In this document: piece after piece, positions 38,108 to 46,462 of the stretch
Layout: each line of letters starts with the position of its first letter
How positions within the stretch are numbered: position 1 is the first letter of the stretch
Origin: Flavobacterium sp. N1736
Lineage (GTDB): Bacteria; Bacteroidota; Bacteroidia; Flavobacteriales; Flavobacteriaceae
Length of the DNA: 64,000 bases
Assembly: GCF_025947065.1 (NCBI RefSeq)
Contig: NZ_CP109994.1
Span: 620,001 to 684,000, forward strand
Direction of reading: 5' to 3'
The notes under the pieces: generated by a model
Databases searched by the model: none
Seen by the model: the letters and a program-made list of their open reading frames with translations, nothing else
What the model was told of the DNA's origin: nothing
Translations under genes and position numbers: made by a program

Positions 38108-38984
38108 AATATAAAATTTGGTAAAATAAATATATAACTGGTGCTACAAATATAACACTATCTAATCGATCTAAAACACCACCGTGTCCCGGCATTATCG
38201 AACCGCTGTCTTTTACACCCGCAATTCTTTTAAATTTTGATTCAATCAAATCTCCTATAGTTCCAAAAACACTAACAATTAAAGCAATTATCATCCATAT
38301 TAAAACAGATTTACTGCTAAATTCAGGATTTGGGCGAATGTAAAATTTTGAAATTAAAAAACCTGCAAAAGCAGCAAAAACAGCTCCGCCAAGAAATCCT
38401 TCAATTGTTTTTTTAGGTGAAATACGTTCAAATAATTTATGTTTTCCAATGGATTTACCTACCAGATAAGCAAAAGTATCATTTGTCCAGATTAAAATAA
38501 ATAACCCAATGATAATTTTCGGATTATAATCTTTTATTCCAAAAGAAATTTTCACAATAAAAAGAAATGGAAGCATAATGTATCCAATCAGATAAATATA
38601 TTTTGATAGTTTACTGATGATTTGAGTGTCATCAAATAAAAAGACAATACATTTTATAGATACAAGTAATGTAATTAGGAGTAATACAGAGAATAATTTG
38701 TCTGTATCAACGGTAATTAAAATATTTTCTTTTAAAAGTTTACTGATATAATTTTCAGTTTCAGCTTTATAAAAAGTAATTAAAGATACAGACGAATAAA
38801 AAACAGAAACAAATAGTATAGCAAAATACTTGTTCATCTTAACTAAGTTGCAAAATTCATAAGTTGCTATAACCAGAAAAATACCAAAAAGAATGATAAA
38901 GCTCTCTGTAGAAAACAAAATAGAAGCTACGAGTAAAGCGATATAAACAGCACCAGAAATGGTTCTCTTGAGAGTTTCATTCAT
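38097..38984 (-). CDS. cdsA: Phosphatidate cytidylyltransferase
   Basis: A 295-aa inner-membrane enzyme that makes CDP-diacylglycerol from phosphatidate and CTP. About eight hydrophobic segments are seen. The family signature falls in ISPKKTIEGFLGGAVFA and GHGGVLDRLDSVIFVAPV. It overlaps psd by 11 bases and starts one base after the LUD gene stop, so they are tightly coupled; the two enzymes are consecutive or near-consecutive in phospholipid synthesis. Confidence 0.93.
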   Translation of the reverse strand: MNETLKRTISGAVYIALLVASILFSTESFIILFGIFLVIATYEFCNLVKMNKYFAILFVSVFYSSVSLITFYKAETENYISKLLKENILITVDTDKLFSVLLLITLLVSIKCIVFLFDDTQIISKLSKYIYLIGYIMLPFLFIVKISFGIKDYNPKIIIGLFILIWTNDTFAYLVGKSIGKHKLFERISPKKTIEGFLGGAVFAAFAGFLISKFYIRPNPEFSSKSVLIWMIIALIVSVFGTIGDLIESKFKRIAGVKDSGSIMPGHGGVLDRLDSVIFVAPVIYLFYQILYYVS

Positions 38985-38985
38985 C

Positions 38986-39591
38986 TTAAAGATCTTCTAA
39001 AAGCAATAAATACAAGTTTTTGGCAACACTTCCGTATTGTGTAAAATCTTCTTCTTTTGCTTTTTCGAAATATTTTATTGTGGTAATATTGGTAGGATAG
39101 TCTCTTTCGTATTTGCGTTTAATAGCACTAAGCCCGTCGCTTTTCATTGGCAGCATTTGGCTCGTTGTTGCTATAATGACAATATTTGGGGGTAATTCGT
39201 TTGGCTTATTCTGTTTGATTTGCTTTGATGAAAATAAAATAGAACCTTCATCAGCAATTAAGTTCTCGCAGGTTGCAAGCAAAAATCTTGGATTAGCAGG
39301 AGAATGATAAGGTAATTTGTTTTCTTCTAATAAGCTAAACAGGGCAGGTTCATAACATAAAACTTCGTTTTCGAACCAATCATTTTCTTCAAGGATATTT
39401 TCAAATTGTTCAGCTACTTCTTGTTTGTTTTCACAATACAAAAATTTACCTCCATTTTTCTTAAAATTAAAAATGAATCGTTCATCTATAGACAAATGAC
39501 TATCCTGAATAGGAGTACCTGCATATTCACTTTCGTTTTCTTCATCAGAAGCGGCGTCGCTGGAACCAAATATTTTTTTGAAAAAATTCAT
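38986..39591 (-). CDS. LUD-domain (LutC-like) protein
   Basis: A 201-aa protein with a LutC/LUD fold: LCYEPALFSLLEENKLPYH, TCENLIADEGSILFSSKQIK, PPNIVIIATTSQML. In LutABC the domain belongs to lactate oxidation, but no lutA or lutB is nearby. Its place between ftsH and cdsA is a recurring flavobacterial arrangement; the role there is unknown. An acidic stretch (ASDEENESEY) lies near residues 14-23. Confidence 0.75.
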   Translation of the reverse strand: MNFFKKIFGSSDAASDEENESEYAGTPIQDSHLSIDERFIFNFKKNGGKFLYCENKQEVAEQFENILEENDWFENEVLCYEPALFSLLEENKLPYHSPANPRFLLATCENLIADEGSILFSSKQIKQNKPNELPPNIVIIATTSQMLPMKSDGLSAIKRKYERDYPTNITTIKYFEKAKEEDFTQYGSVAKNLYLLLLEDL

Positions 39592-39705
39592 TTTTATATG
39601 AAATACTTTACATGTTAATTGAAAACGTTCAAAGATAAAAAAATCTTAATTCAAAAGGCTATTTTGAATTAAGATTTTAAAAAATATTACATATTGATGT
39701 CGAAT

Positions 39706-41631
39706 TTACGAAACCACTTCCTCAAGATTTTTATCAAAAGTACGTTTTCCGAAAATCGTTTCTAAGTCATCTTTAAAAATAACTTCTTTTTCAATTAATA
39801 TATCGGCAAGCTGATTAAGCTTGTCTTTGTTTTCTTCAAGAATCTGAATTGCTCTTTGGTATTGACCTTCAATTAATTCTGAAATTTCTTTGTCTATTAC
39901 TTTAGCAGTTTCATCAGAATATGGTTTAGAAAAATTATATTCACTTTGTCCGCTTGAATCGTAATAAGTAACATTTCCGATTTTATCATTCAAACCATAA
40001 ATCGTTACCATAGCACGAGCCTGACGTGTAACTTTTTCTAAATCGCTTAATGCTCCGGTCGAAATTCTGTCAAAAGTTACCTTTTCAGCCGCTCTTCCGC
40101 CCATAGTAGCACACATTTCGTCTAACATTTGATCTGTTCTTACGATTTGTCTTTCTTCCGGTAAATACCATGCAGCTCCTAAACTTTGTCCACGAGGTAC
40201 AATAGTTACTTTAATAAGTGGTGCAGCATGCTCTAACATCCAGCTTACAGTTGCGTGACCAGCTTCGTGAATTGCGATTGCTCTTTTCTCTTCCGGAGTA
40301 ATAATTTTATTTTTCTTTTCAAGACCACCAATGATTCTGTCAACAGCATCAAGAAAATCTTGTCTGTCTACAGCAGATTTATTGTTACGGGCAGCAATTA
40401 AAGCAGCTTCGTTACAAACATTTGCAATATCAGCACCTGAGAATCCCGGAGTTTGTTTTGCTAAGAAATCAAGATCAAGACCTTCAACTTTTTTGATAGG
40501 AGCTAAGTGTACTTTAAAAATTTCTGCTCTTTCGCGAATGTCCGGTAAGTCAACAAAAATTTGTCTGTCAAAACGACCTGCACGCATTAAAGCTTTATCA
40601 AGAACATCAGCTCTGTTTGTTGCAGCCAAAACAATCACGTTTGAGTTTGTACCAAAACCATCCATTTCTGTCAATAATTGGTTCAGAGTATTTTCTCTCT
40701 CATCGTTTCCGCCAGACATATTACTTTTTCCTCTTGCTCTACCAACGGCATCAATTTCGTCGATGAAAATAATAGCAGGAGATTTTTCTTTTGCTTGTTT
40801 AAATAAATCACGAACACGTGACGCACCAACACCTACAAACATCTCAACAAAATCAGAACCTGATAATGAGAAGAATGGAACCTGAGCTTCACCCGCAACT
40901 GCTTTTGCAAGCAAGGTTTTACCAGTTCCCGGAGGTCCTACAAGTAAAGCTCCTTTTGGGATTTTACCTCCAAGATTAGTATATTTTTCAGGATTTTTAA
41001 GGAATTCAACAATTTCCTGAATTTCTTCTTTTGCACCTTCTAAACCGGCGACATCTTTAAATGTAGTTTTGATATCTGTTTTTTCATCAAACAGTTTTGC
41101 TTTCGATTTTCCAATATTGAAAATTTGTCCGCCACCGCCACCGGCACCACCTGACATTTTACGCATAATGAAAATCCAGACACCAATAATGATGATGATA
41201 GGAAGTAAGCTGATTAAAATATCGCTCCAGTTGTTTTTTTGAAGGAAGTTAAAATCTTTTAGTTTGCCTTCGCCAACTGCTTTTTCTAATTTAGTTTGAA
41301 AAATTTGATCGTTACCAATCTCTAAAGTATAATGCGGACCTTTATTTGGTCTGTCAAAAATATCTTTAGCTACTTTTTTATTGGCAGCGTCTTTAAGAGC
41401 CGCAGCGTTTAAATATACTTCAGCCTCAGCTTTATTATAAACGATCACTTTTTCAATTTGTCCTTTTTCTAATAATACATTGAATTTAGAAGAAGTTAAT
41501 TGAGCAGGTTCGCTTAAATTAGATCCACCGGTTGCAAAACTTATAAATAAAAAAACTAGAAGTATTGCAGTATATATTAACCAGGGACTTATTTTAAATT
41601 TACTCGGATTTGGATTATTATCTTTAGCCAT
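39706..41631 (-). CDS. ftsH: ATP-dependent zinc metalloprotease FtsH
   Basis: A 641-aa membrane AAA+ protease. Membrane helices lie at ~14-30 and ~128-150 with a periplasmic domain between. Walker A is GPPGTGKT (~233-240), Walker B IIFIDEIDAVGR, then the SRH region with NRADVLDKALMRAGRFDRQ, and the zinc site HEAGH (~452-456). A glycine-rich GGAGGGGGQ linker follows the second helix. It degrades membrane and regulatory proteins. It starts 15 bp after rsfS; the upstream rsfS promoter probably drives both. Confidence 0.97.
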   Translation of the reverse strand: MAKDNNPNPSKFKISPWLIYTAILLVFLFISFATGGSNLSEPAQLTSSKFNVLLEKGQIEKVIVYNKAEAEVYLNAAALKDAANKKVAKDIFDRPNKGPHYTLEIGNDQIFQTKLEKAVGEGKLKDFNFLQKNNWSDILISLLPIIIIIGVWIFIMRKMSGGAGGGGGQIFNIGKSKAKLFDEKTDIKTTFKDVAGLEGAKEEIQEIVEFLKNPEKYTNLGGKIPKGALLVGPPGTGKTLLAKAVAGEAQVPFFSLSGSDFVEMFVGVGASRVRDLFKQAKEKSPAIIFIDEIDAVGRARGKSNMSGGNDERENTLNQLLTEMDGFGTNSNVIVLAATNRADVLDKALMRAGRFDRQIFVDLPDIRERAEIFKVHLAPIKKVEGLDLDFLAKQTPGFSGADIANVCNEAALIAARNNKSAVDRQDFLDAVDRIIGGLEKKNKIITPEEKRAIAIHEAGHATVSWMLEHAAPLIKVTIVPRGQSLGAAWYLPEERQIVRTDQMLDEMCATMGGRAAEKVTFDRISTGALSDLEKVTRQARAMVTIYGLNDKIGNVTYYDSSGQSEYNFSKPYSDETAKVIDKEISELIEGQYQRAIQILEENKDKLNQLADILIEKEVIFKDDLETIFGKRTFDKNLEEVVS

Positions 41632-41646
41632 TAGAAGAAATTTTCT

Positions 41647-42018
41647 TTAGTATTTGTTTTCGATTGTAGTTATTTTGGCGTCACCCCAAAGGCTTTCGAT
41701 ATTGTAGTATTCACGAATGTGTTTTTGGAAAACATGTACCACGATGTGCACATAATCCATTAGAACCCATTCAGCGTTATCGGTTCCTTCTACGTGCCAG
41801 GGTTTATCTTTTAAGTCTTTTGATACTGTTTTTTGAATAGAGTTCACAATGGCGTTAACCTGAGTATTAGAGCTACCGTTACAAATAACAAAATAGTCAC
41901 AAACAGCAGTGTCTATGTCTCTCAAGTCAAGAATATCGATATCATTTCCTTTTACTTCCTCAATTCCTTTGATTATGTTCGCCAACAGAACATCATTATT
42001 AATAGTCTTTTTCGCCAT
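41647..42018 (-). CDS. rsfS: Ribosomal silencing factor RsfS
   Basis: A 123-aa member of the RsfS/Iojap family, which binds ribosomal protein uL14 and blocks subunit joining under starvation. CDYFVICNGSSNTQVNAIV and the WVLMDYVHIVVHVF strand are family hallmarks. First gene of the run through ftsH to the lipid genes. A TAACTTTA box (minus strand, 42040-42047) is a weak -7 candidate. It is divergent from birA by 94 bp. Confidence 0.94.
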   Translation of the reverse strand: MAKKTINNDVLLANIIKGIEEVKGNDIDILDLRDIDTAVCDYFVICNGSSNTQVNAIVNSIQKTVSKDLKDKPWHVEGTDNAEWVLMDYVHIVVHVFQKHIREYYNIESLWGDAKITTIENKY

Positions 42019-42112
42019 GAATTATTTTATATGATTTTGTAAAGTTACCAATTTTTGTGATTAATTTTGAACCTTAACAAAATATTAAATTAAGTATAAA
42101 TAAATTATTTTA

Positions 42113-42853
42113 ATGAAACTAATCAAACTCGATGCCATAGATTCTACAAACGATTTCCTAAAGGCTCTGGCAAGTCAGGACGAGCTTGATAATTTTACCG
42201 TCGTAACGGCTGAAAATCAGACAAAAGGCAAGGGGCAAATGGGATCTAAATGGCAGTCTGAATCAGGTAAAAACTTAATTATGAGTGCCTTGGTAAAGGA
42301 TTTTCTATATGATAACGAACAGGTTTTTAATTTAAGTATTATAGTTTCATTAGCCGTAATCGAAACTTTAAATTCTTTTGATATTCCTGATTTAAGTATA
42401 AAATGGCCAAACGACATTATGTCATACAATAAAAAAATTGGTGGCATACTTATCGAAAACACCCTAAAAAGCGATGGCAGAATCGTGTCAGTCGTTGGTT
42501 TAGGCTTAAACGTAAATCAAACTAATTTTACCGAATTACCGCACGCTTCGTCATTGGCAGTAATTACCAAAAATACTTTTGATAAAGATATTTTACCGGA
42601 ATTAATTATCGAAAAAATTCAGCAAAAAATAGATTTGTGGGAAACCAATTTCGATATTTTCTGGAAGCAATATTTCAATACTTTATTCAGAAAAGGAATT
42701 CCAATGCCGTTTAAAAATCTTGATCCCCAAGCTTCAGGACAAAACTTCATGGGAATTATTCAGGGCGTTTCGTCTGTTGGAAAAATTCAGATTTTGTTAG
42801 AAGACGATTCTGTTTCAGAATTTGATATTAAGGAAGTTCAGATGCTTTATTAG
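42113..42853 (+). CDS. birA: Biotin-[acetyl-CoA-carboxylase] ligase
   Basis: A 246-aa enzyme that attaches biotin to acetyl-CoA carboxylase. DAIDSTNDFLKAL opens the catalytic domain; TKGKGQMGSKWQSESGKNLIMS is the biotinyl-AMP loop (the family's GRGR-like segment), and SIKWPNDIMSYNKKIGGIL is the ligase core. A short SH3-like C-terminal domain follows. The N-terminal helix-turn-helix of E. coli BirA is missing, so it is a pure ligase with no repressor function. Confidence 0.93.
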   Translation: MKLIKLDAIDSTNDFLKALASQDELDNFTVVTAENQTKGKGQMGSKWQSESGKNLIMSALVKDFLYDNEQVFNLSIIVSLAVIETLNSFDIPDLSIKWPNDIMSYNKKIGGILIENTLKSDGRIVSVVGLGLNVNQTNFTELPHASSLAVITKNTFDKDILPELIIEKIQQKIDLWETNFDIFWKQYFNTLFRKGIPMPFKNLDPQASGQNFMGIIQGVSSVGKIQILLEDDSVSEFDIKEVQMLY

Positions 42854-43041
42854 AGAGGGGCAAAGGGTTTATTAAAGAGGTGCAAAGGTTCATAGGTTCA
42901 AAGTGACAAAGGTTTATTGTAGAGATATTTTTGCCACAGATTGCACAGATTAAAATGATTTTAAATCCAAATAAATCTGCTATGATCTGCAGAATCTGTG
43001 TAAAAAAAAATCTTTTTAAATCATTTAATCTGTGGCAAAAA
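42854..43041. repeat. Interspersed repeats with a 15-bp inverted repeat
   Basis: The birA-SRPBCC gap starts with CAAAGG/GGTTCAAAG units (42860-42915). Then TTTTTGCCACAGATT (42928-42942) has an exact complement at 43027-43041. Inside, further CTGCAGA/CACAGATT units repeat. No open frame is seen. Confidence 0.65.
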
Positions 43042-43067
43042 AAAGTCTGATCGTTAAATCAGACTTT
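43035..43067 (-). terminator. Terminator of the SRPBCC gene
   Basis: AAAGTCTGAT (43042-43051) and ATCAGACTTT (43058-43067) form a 10-bp stem with a 6-base loop. On the minus strand it is followed by a run of T residues (complement of the A run at 43037-43044). Confidence 0.8.
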
Positions 43068-43101
43068 CATTTATAATTTACAATTTACAATTTACCATTA
43101 A

Positions 43102-43494
43102 TTAAAGTTTGGTCATATTAGTTGCCAAAGTTTCAATGAATTTGCTAATTGGTCCTTTAATCATCATTGCCATCATTGGGTTAAATTCGCCCTCAAATTG
43201 CAATTGAACATCGCTTGAAGCGTCAGAAACACTTTCAATGTTCGAAACTAAAGTAAACGGAAGTTTATCGCTTGCAGCACCCAAAACAATTTTGTTTGGA
43301 GCTACTTTTTCTTTCATTTTCAGTTTTATTTCCGGCATACCTTTCAGTCCAAAAATAAAAGCATCTTCGCCAATCACTTCGAATTTAGCGATATTGTCAG
43401 GCATTAATTTTTCAAAATTCTTTACATCAGTCAACAAATCAAATAAATCCTGTGCTGATTTCTGAACAGTAACCTTTGGACTTTCTAAGTTCAT
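43102..43494 (-). CDS. SRPBCC-fold (polyketide-cyclase-like) protein
   Basis: A 130-aa protein with START/SRPBCC layout: an N-terminal strand and helix (VTVQKSAQDLFDLLTDVKNF), central beta strands (EVIGEDAFIFGLKGMPEIKLKMKE) and a long C-terminal helix (MIKGPISKFIETLA). Such folds bind hydrophobic ligands in a central cavity; the ligand is unknown. It lies 95 bp after pyrE on the same strand and may share its transcript, since the gap holds only AATCTAAAATC-type repeats. Confidence 0.7.
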   Translation of the reverse strand: MNLESPKVTVQKSAQDLFDLLTDVKNFEKLMPDNIAKFEVIGEDAFIFGLKGMPEIKLKMKEKVAPNKIVLGAASDKLPFTLVSNIESVSDASSDVQLQFEGEFNPMMAMMIKGPISKFIETLATNMTKL

Positions 43495-43589
43495 ATTTTA
43501 TTTTTTTATTTTTTGTTTAAATCAAAAGTAAATCTAAATTCCAAAATCTTGATTCTGATAATCTAAAATCAACAATCTAAAATCTAAAA

Positions 43590-44240
43590 TTATTCCTCCT
43601 CCTGCAACCATGTCGACGGGCTTTCGCTCCATTCCTGCAAAGTCGACTGTTGATCTTCGGTAATATATTGTTTCTGAACCGCTAAGTCTAGTAAATTTTC
43701 GTAATTACTTAATGTAAACAGGTCGATATTGGCGTTTTTAAAGTTCTCTTGTGCAACACCAAAACCGTAGGTAAAAATCGCCGCCATTCCCTTAATATTA
43801 GCACCTTCGTTACGCAAAGCTTCCACAGCCATTAAGCTGCTGTTTCCTGTACTAATTAAATCTTCAACGACAACCACGTTTTGACCTTTTTGTAAAAAAC
43901 CTTCAACCTGATTTTGTCTACCGTGTTTTTTCGCTTCCGGACGCACATATACAAAAGGTAACCCAAGGCTTTCGGCAACAAGAATTCCAATTCCAATGGC
44001 TCCGGTGGCAACTCCGGCAATAACATCTGGTTTACCAAATTGTTTCTCAATATTCTTCGCAAACTCGTCGCGAACGTAATTTCTTATAACCGGAAATGAA
44101 AGAATTAACCTATTATCGCAGTAAATAGGAGATTTCCATCCTGAAGCCCATGTAAAAGGATTTTCGGGATTCAATTTAATTGCATTTATTTGCAAAAGCA
44201 ATTCGGCTGTTTTTTCGGCAGTATCTTTATTAAAAATCAT
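43590..44240 (-). CDS. pyrE: Orotate phosphoribosyltransferase
   Basis: A 216-aa enzyme of pyrimidine synthesis that joins orotate and PRPP. PVIRNYVRDEFAKN, AGVATGAIGIGILVAESLGLP and the PRPP loop VVVVEDLISTGNSSL are clear. An upstream TTG would add 11 residues, but the ATG at 44240 fits the family and the promoter. A near-perfect promoter ends four bases before this ATG (see 44245-44274), so the mRNA is probably leaderless. Only 7 bp separate its ATG from that of the divergent NUDIX gene. Confidence 0.95.
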   Translation of the reverse strand: MIFNKDTAEKTAELLLQINAIKLNPENPFTWASGWKSPIYCDNRLILSFPVIRNYVRDEFAKNIEKQFGKPDVIAGVATGAIGIGILVAESLGLPFVYVRPEAKKHGRQNQVEGFLQKGQNVVVVEDLISTGNSSLMAVEALRNEGANIKGMAAIFTYGFGVAQENFKNANIDLFTLSNYENLLDLAVQKQYITEDQQSTLQEWSESPSTWLQEEE

Positions 44241-44244
44241 ACTA

Positions 44245-44274
44245 CAAATGTATAAAGTTTTTGTGAACGACAAA
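44245..44274 (-). promoter_or_regulatory. pyrE promoter, inside the NUDIX gene
   Basis: On the minus strand TTTG (44271-44274), an 18-bp spacer and TACATTTG (44245-44252) match the Bacteroidota consensus TTTG-N17-23-TAnnTTTG exactly. The whole site lies in the first nine codons of the divergent NUDIX gene and its -7 box covers the NUDIX ATG. Four bases separate the box from the pyrE ATG, placing the expected transcription start at or next to the A of that ATG. Confidence 0.75.
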
Positions 44275-44850
44275 CCACTTTTTTTGACAAATGAGATCTC
44301 AAGAGAGACTGATTTTCAATTATTCTTGTTAGAGAGTATTGATATCGAGCATCTTATTGTCAAAATGTTTCAAAATAAAATTCAAAAGGCTTATTTGTAT
44401 TATCCTGACGAAAAGGAAATAATGAAGACCTTAAAAGCTAAAATTCCCGTAAATAAAGCCGGCGGAGGATTAGTTTACAACAAAAAAGGCGAAGTTTTAT
44501 TCATTTTCAGAAACGGAAAATGGGATTTGCCAAAAGGCGGAATCGAAAAAGGCGAAGAAATTGAAGATACTGCCATGCGCGAAGTCGAAGAAGAAACCGG
44601 CGTTGGCAAACTAAGAATCACCAATAAACTCGAAAAAACATACCACGTTTTTAAACGCAACGGAAAATACAAACTAAAAATTACGCATTGGTTCGAAATG
44701 CAATCAGATTTTGAAGGAACTCCCGTAGGTCAGGAAAATGAAGGCATCGAAAAAGTAGCCTGGTTAAATCCGGAACAAATCAAAGAAGCCCTAAAAAACT
44801 CTTACGAAAACATCAAATTACTTTTTGAAGAAGAAAATCAGTTACAATAG
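44248..44850 (+). CDS. NUDIX hydrolase
   Basis: A 200-aa protein. The first ~65 residues (MYKVFVNDKPLFLTNE onward) form an N-terminal domain of unknown role, then the NUDIX fold with the box GGIEKGEEIEDTAMREVEEE, in which the expected Gly, Glu, Arg and two Glu residues are present. NUDIX enzymes cleave nucleoside diphosphates linked to another group; the substrate is unknown. The beginning is shared with the pyrE promoter. A TATCTTTA box at 44222-44229, inside pyrE, is its likely -7 element. Confidence 0.88.
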   Translation: MYKVFVNDKPLFLTNEISRETDFQLFLLESIDIEHLIVKMFQNKIQKAYLYYPDEKEIMKTLKAKIPVNKAGGGLVYNKKGEVLFIFRNGKWDLPKGGIEKGEEIEDTAMREVEEETGVGKLRITNKLEKTYHVFKRNGKYKLKITHWFEMQSDFEGTPVGQENEGIEKVAWLNPEQIKEALKNSYENIKLLFEEENQLQ

Positions 44851-44854
44851 TAAA

Positions 44855-44942
44855 ATTCAATTTCAATAACAAAAATCAATTACAATATCAAAACTCAACA
44901 ATTGTAATTGAATTTTGATATTGATTTTTGCAATTGAATTTT
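44855..44942. repeat. Nested AT-rich inverted repeats after the NUDIX gene
   Basis: CAATTACAAT (44877-44886) pairs with 44901-44910, and AATATCAAAA (44885-44894) with 44913-44922; the outer ATTCAATT/AATTGAAT units extend the fold. It is built from repeats of CAATT and ATCAAAA-type words. It may end the NUDIX transcript. Confidence 0.55.
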
Positions 44943-45058
44943 TTTTAACTATTTCATGTCTCAAAAATCGTACTTTTGTTTAATGCGTAATAAGTAATAA
45001 TTGTATTACACAAATCATTTCGATCGTATCGTACATACCAAAATTTGTTTTTTACATA

Positions 45059-45089
45059 TTGCCAGTTATTACCCTTAATATTATCTTTG
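45059..45089 (+). promoter_or_regulatory. Promoter of the XRE-type regulator gene
   Basis: TTG (45059-45061), a 20-bp spacer, then TATCTTTG (45082-45089), a full match to TTG-N17-23-TAnnTTTG. The ATG begins at 45094, four bases after the box, again predicting a leaderless mRNA. Confidence 0.75.
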
Positions 45090-45093
45090 AATT

Positions 45094-45510
45094 ATGAGCA
45101 CACTTACAAAATCAAACCATATTGGGCGAAAAATTAGCCGAATTCGTGAACTTCGTGACATGAAACAAGAAGCTTTGGCGCAGGCTTTAGGAATTAGCCA
45201 ACAAACTATATCGGCTCTTGAAAACAGCGAAACCATAGATGATGAAAGACTTGCAGAAGTAGCAAAAGCTTTGGGAGTAAGTGTAGAAGCCCTTAAAAAT
45301 TTTTCAGACGAAGCTGCAATTAATTACTTTAATAATTTCTATGATAATAGTGGAAGTAATGGTGCATTTTCGCATGGACCATTATTCACTTTTAATCCTT
45401 TAGATAAATTAATGGAATCTATAGAAGAAAATAAAAAACTTTACGAACGTTTAGTTCAGGCAGAAAAAGACAAAGTTGAGTTTTTACAAAATATATTGAA
45501 GGATAAATAA
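45094..45510 (+). CDS. XRE-family helix-turn-helix regulator
   Basis: A 138-aa protein. Residues ~10-65 are a Cro/C1-type helix-turn-helix (ISRIRELRDMKQEALAQALG, ISQQTISALENSETIDD, then VAKALGVSVEALKNF). The rest is a Phe/Asn-rich linker (NYFNNFYDNSGSNGAFSHG) and a C-terminal coiled segment (LMESIEENKKLYERLVQAEK), probably for dimer formation. It may bind its own promoter. No obvious target is next to it. It is followed by a strong terminator. Confidence 0.9.
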   Translation: MSTLTKSNHIGRKISRIRELRDMKQEALAQALGISQQTISALENSETIDDERLAEVAKALGVSVEALKNFSDEAAINYFNNFYDNSGSNGAFSHGPLFTFNPLDKLMESIEENKKLYERLVQAEKDKVEFLQNILKDK

Positions 45511-45560
45511 TCTTTTATACTACAAAATATATCCACATACAATAACGCGGATTAATATAA

Positions 45561-45690
45561 TCTGGGCGTGCCACCATTTAAAAAAAGGCCTAATCAACTT
45601 TGCGTTCATTAGGCCTTTTTTTCAATGCTGTCGGGCTATCCGCGCTACTTCGGTAGCCAGCTTCTATCCCTCACACGAGCTACACTTTGA
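45561..45690. repeat. GC-rich conserved-looking block split by a terminator
   Basis: In the 364-bp gap after the regulator, GGGCGTGCCACC (45564-45575) and GCTGTCGGGCTATCCGCGCT (45628-45647), followed by CTTCGGTAGCCAGCTTCTAT (45648-45667) and CCCTCACACG, are far richer in GC than their surroundings. A terminator sits between them. The wording resembles interspersed repeats that I recall from other Bacteroidota, but only one copy is here and no family can be confirmed. Confidence 0.5.
45581..45622 (+). terminator. Terminator of the XRE-type regulator gene
   Basis: AAAAAAGGCCTAAT (45581-45594) and ATTAGGCCTTTTTTT (45608-45622) form a 14-bp stem with a 13-base loop, followed by T residues on the plus strand. 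It is symmetric enough to work in both directions. Confidence 0.8.
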
Positions 45691-45729
45691 GAGTAGTTTT
45701 ATTGTGTTTCAAGTTTCAGGTTTTCCTCC

Positions 45730-45821
45730 GCTAGCGCGAGCGTCCCGCTCGTGACTATTTTTTAATTTAGTTATCTTAAATTTATTTTGATTGCGTTCAC
45801 GAGCGGGACGCTCGCGCTAGC
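45730..45821. repeat. REP-like inverted pair, copy 1 (25-bp arms)
   Basis: Arms 45730-45754 and 45797-45821 are exact complements with a 42-base spacer. Each arm holds its own small hairpin, CGAGCG-TCC-CGCTCG, in an otherwise AT-rich gap. The layout is that of paired REP (BIME-like) elements. Almost the same arms recur at 46463-46544. Confidence 0.85.
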
Positions 45822-45874
45822 TAGTGATTACTTCAAAATAATGTAATTTTGTAAAAATAATTAATAAATAAAAT

Positions 45875-46351
45875 ATGAGTAATACAATTGTGAATATACG
45901 AGAAGTTCAAACTAGATTACATAATTTGATAACGCCTTTCATTAATGATTTGACATTAAAGGGTTATAAAATAATAGATAAAAATAGAAAAATATTAAAT
46001 GTACAAGACGGTAGCTATTTGGTTATTGATGGTTCTAATGCATACTTTTATAATATTAATACGAGTAAGGTTACGCTATATTCAATAAATGATTTGGTTG
46101 TTACGGTTCCATTAAAGGCTAATATAATCACATATAATATAATTGAAGAAGTATGGAATCATAATTTTGTGGATGCTACAGATTTAATAATGTTAGATAA
46201 AGGTAAATTGCAAGAGTTTAATGTAGTTATTAAAGATATTGACTTTGTGCAGGCGGAAATTGATAAAAGAATTTTAGAAAATCCAGATCAGGTAACTCAA
46301 GTAAAAGTTAAAGGAATTGATTATACTTTATTTCGATATTCGAAGATTTAA
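45875..46351 (+). CDS. Orphan protein of unknown function
   Basis: A 158-aa protein that I do not recognise. It starts MSNTIVNIREVQTRLHNLIT and seems mixed alpha/beta, with many Ile, Asn, Val and Lys residues; no signal, membrane helix or known motif. A TAATTTTG box at 45844-45851 lies 23 bases before the ATG, without a -33 box. It is enclosed by inverted repeats on both sides (45730-45821; 46358-46454; 46463-46544), which suggests acquired DNA. Base composition is more AT-rich than its neighbours. Confidence 0.6.
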   Translation: MSNTIVNIREVQTRLHNLITPFINDLTLKGYKIIDKNRKILNVQDGSYLVIDGSNAYFYNINTSKVTLYSINDLVVTVPLKANIITYNIIEEVWNHNFVDATDLIMLDKGKLQEFNVVIKDIDFVQAEIDKRILENPDQVTQVKVKGIDYTLFRYSKI

Positions 46352-46357
46352 GAATTA

Positions 46358-46454
46358 CGATAACGCGGATTTAAAATCCGTATCCACACAGTAAGGCAAA
46401 CTTTATTTCTTAGTTTCTCTCGTTGCGGGTACGGATTTTAAATCCGCGTTATCG
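46358..46454. repeat. 25-bp inverted repeat downstream of the orphan gene
   Basis: Arms 46358-46382 and 46430-46454 are exact complements, each carrying CGATAACGCGGATTTAAAAT. A fragment of the same word, ATAACGCGGATTA, is found at 45542-45554 on the other side of the gene. The 47-base spacer has no open frame. Confidence 0.85.
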
Positions 46455-46462
46455 GGTTTTTC

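Noticed and set aside
40331..40885. 184-aa plus-strand frame inside ftsH
   Set aside because: A shadow of the highly conserved ftsH coding strand with no signal, motif or promoter.
45561..45690. tmRNA or 6S RNA
   Set aside because: No tag-peptide frame, acceptor stem or CCA end, and a terminator interrupts the block.
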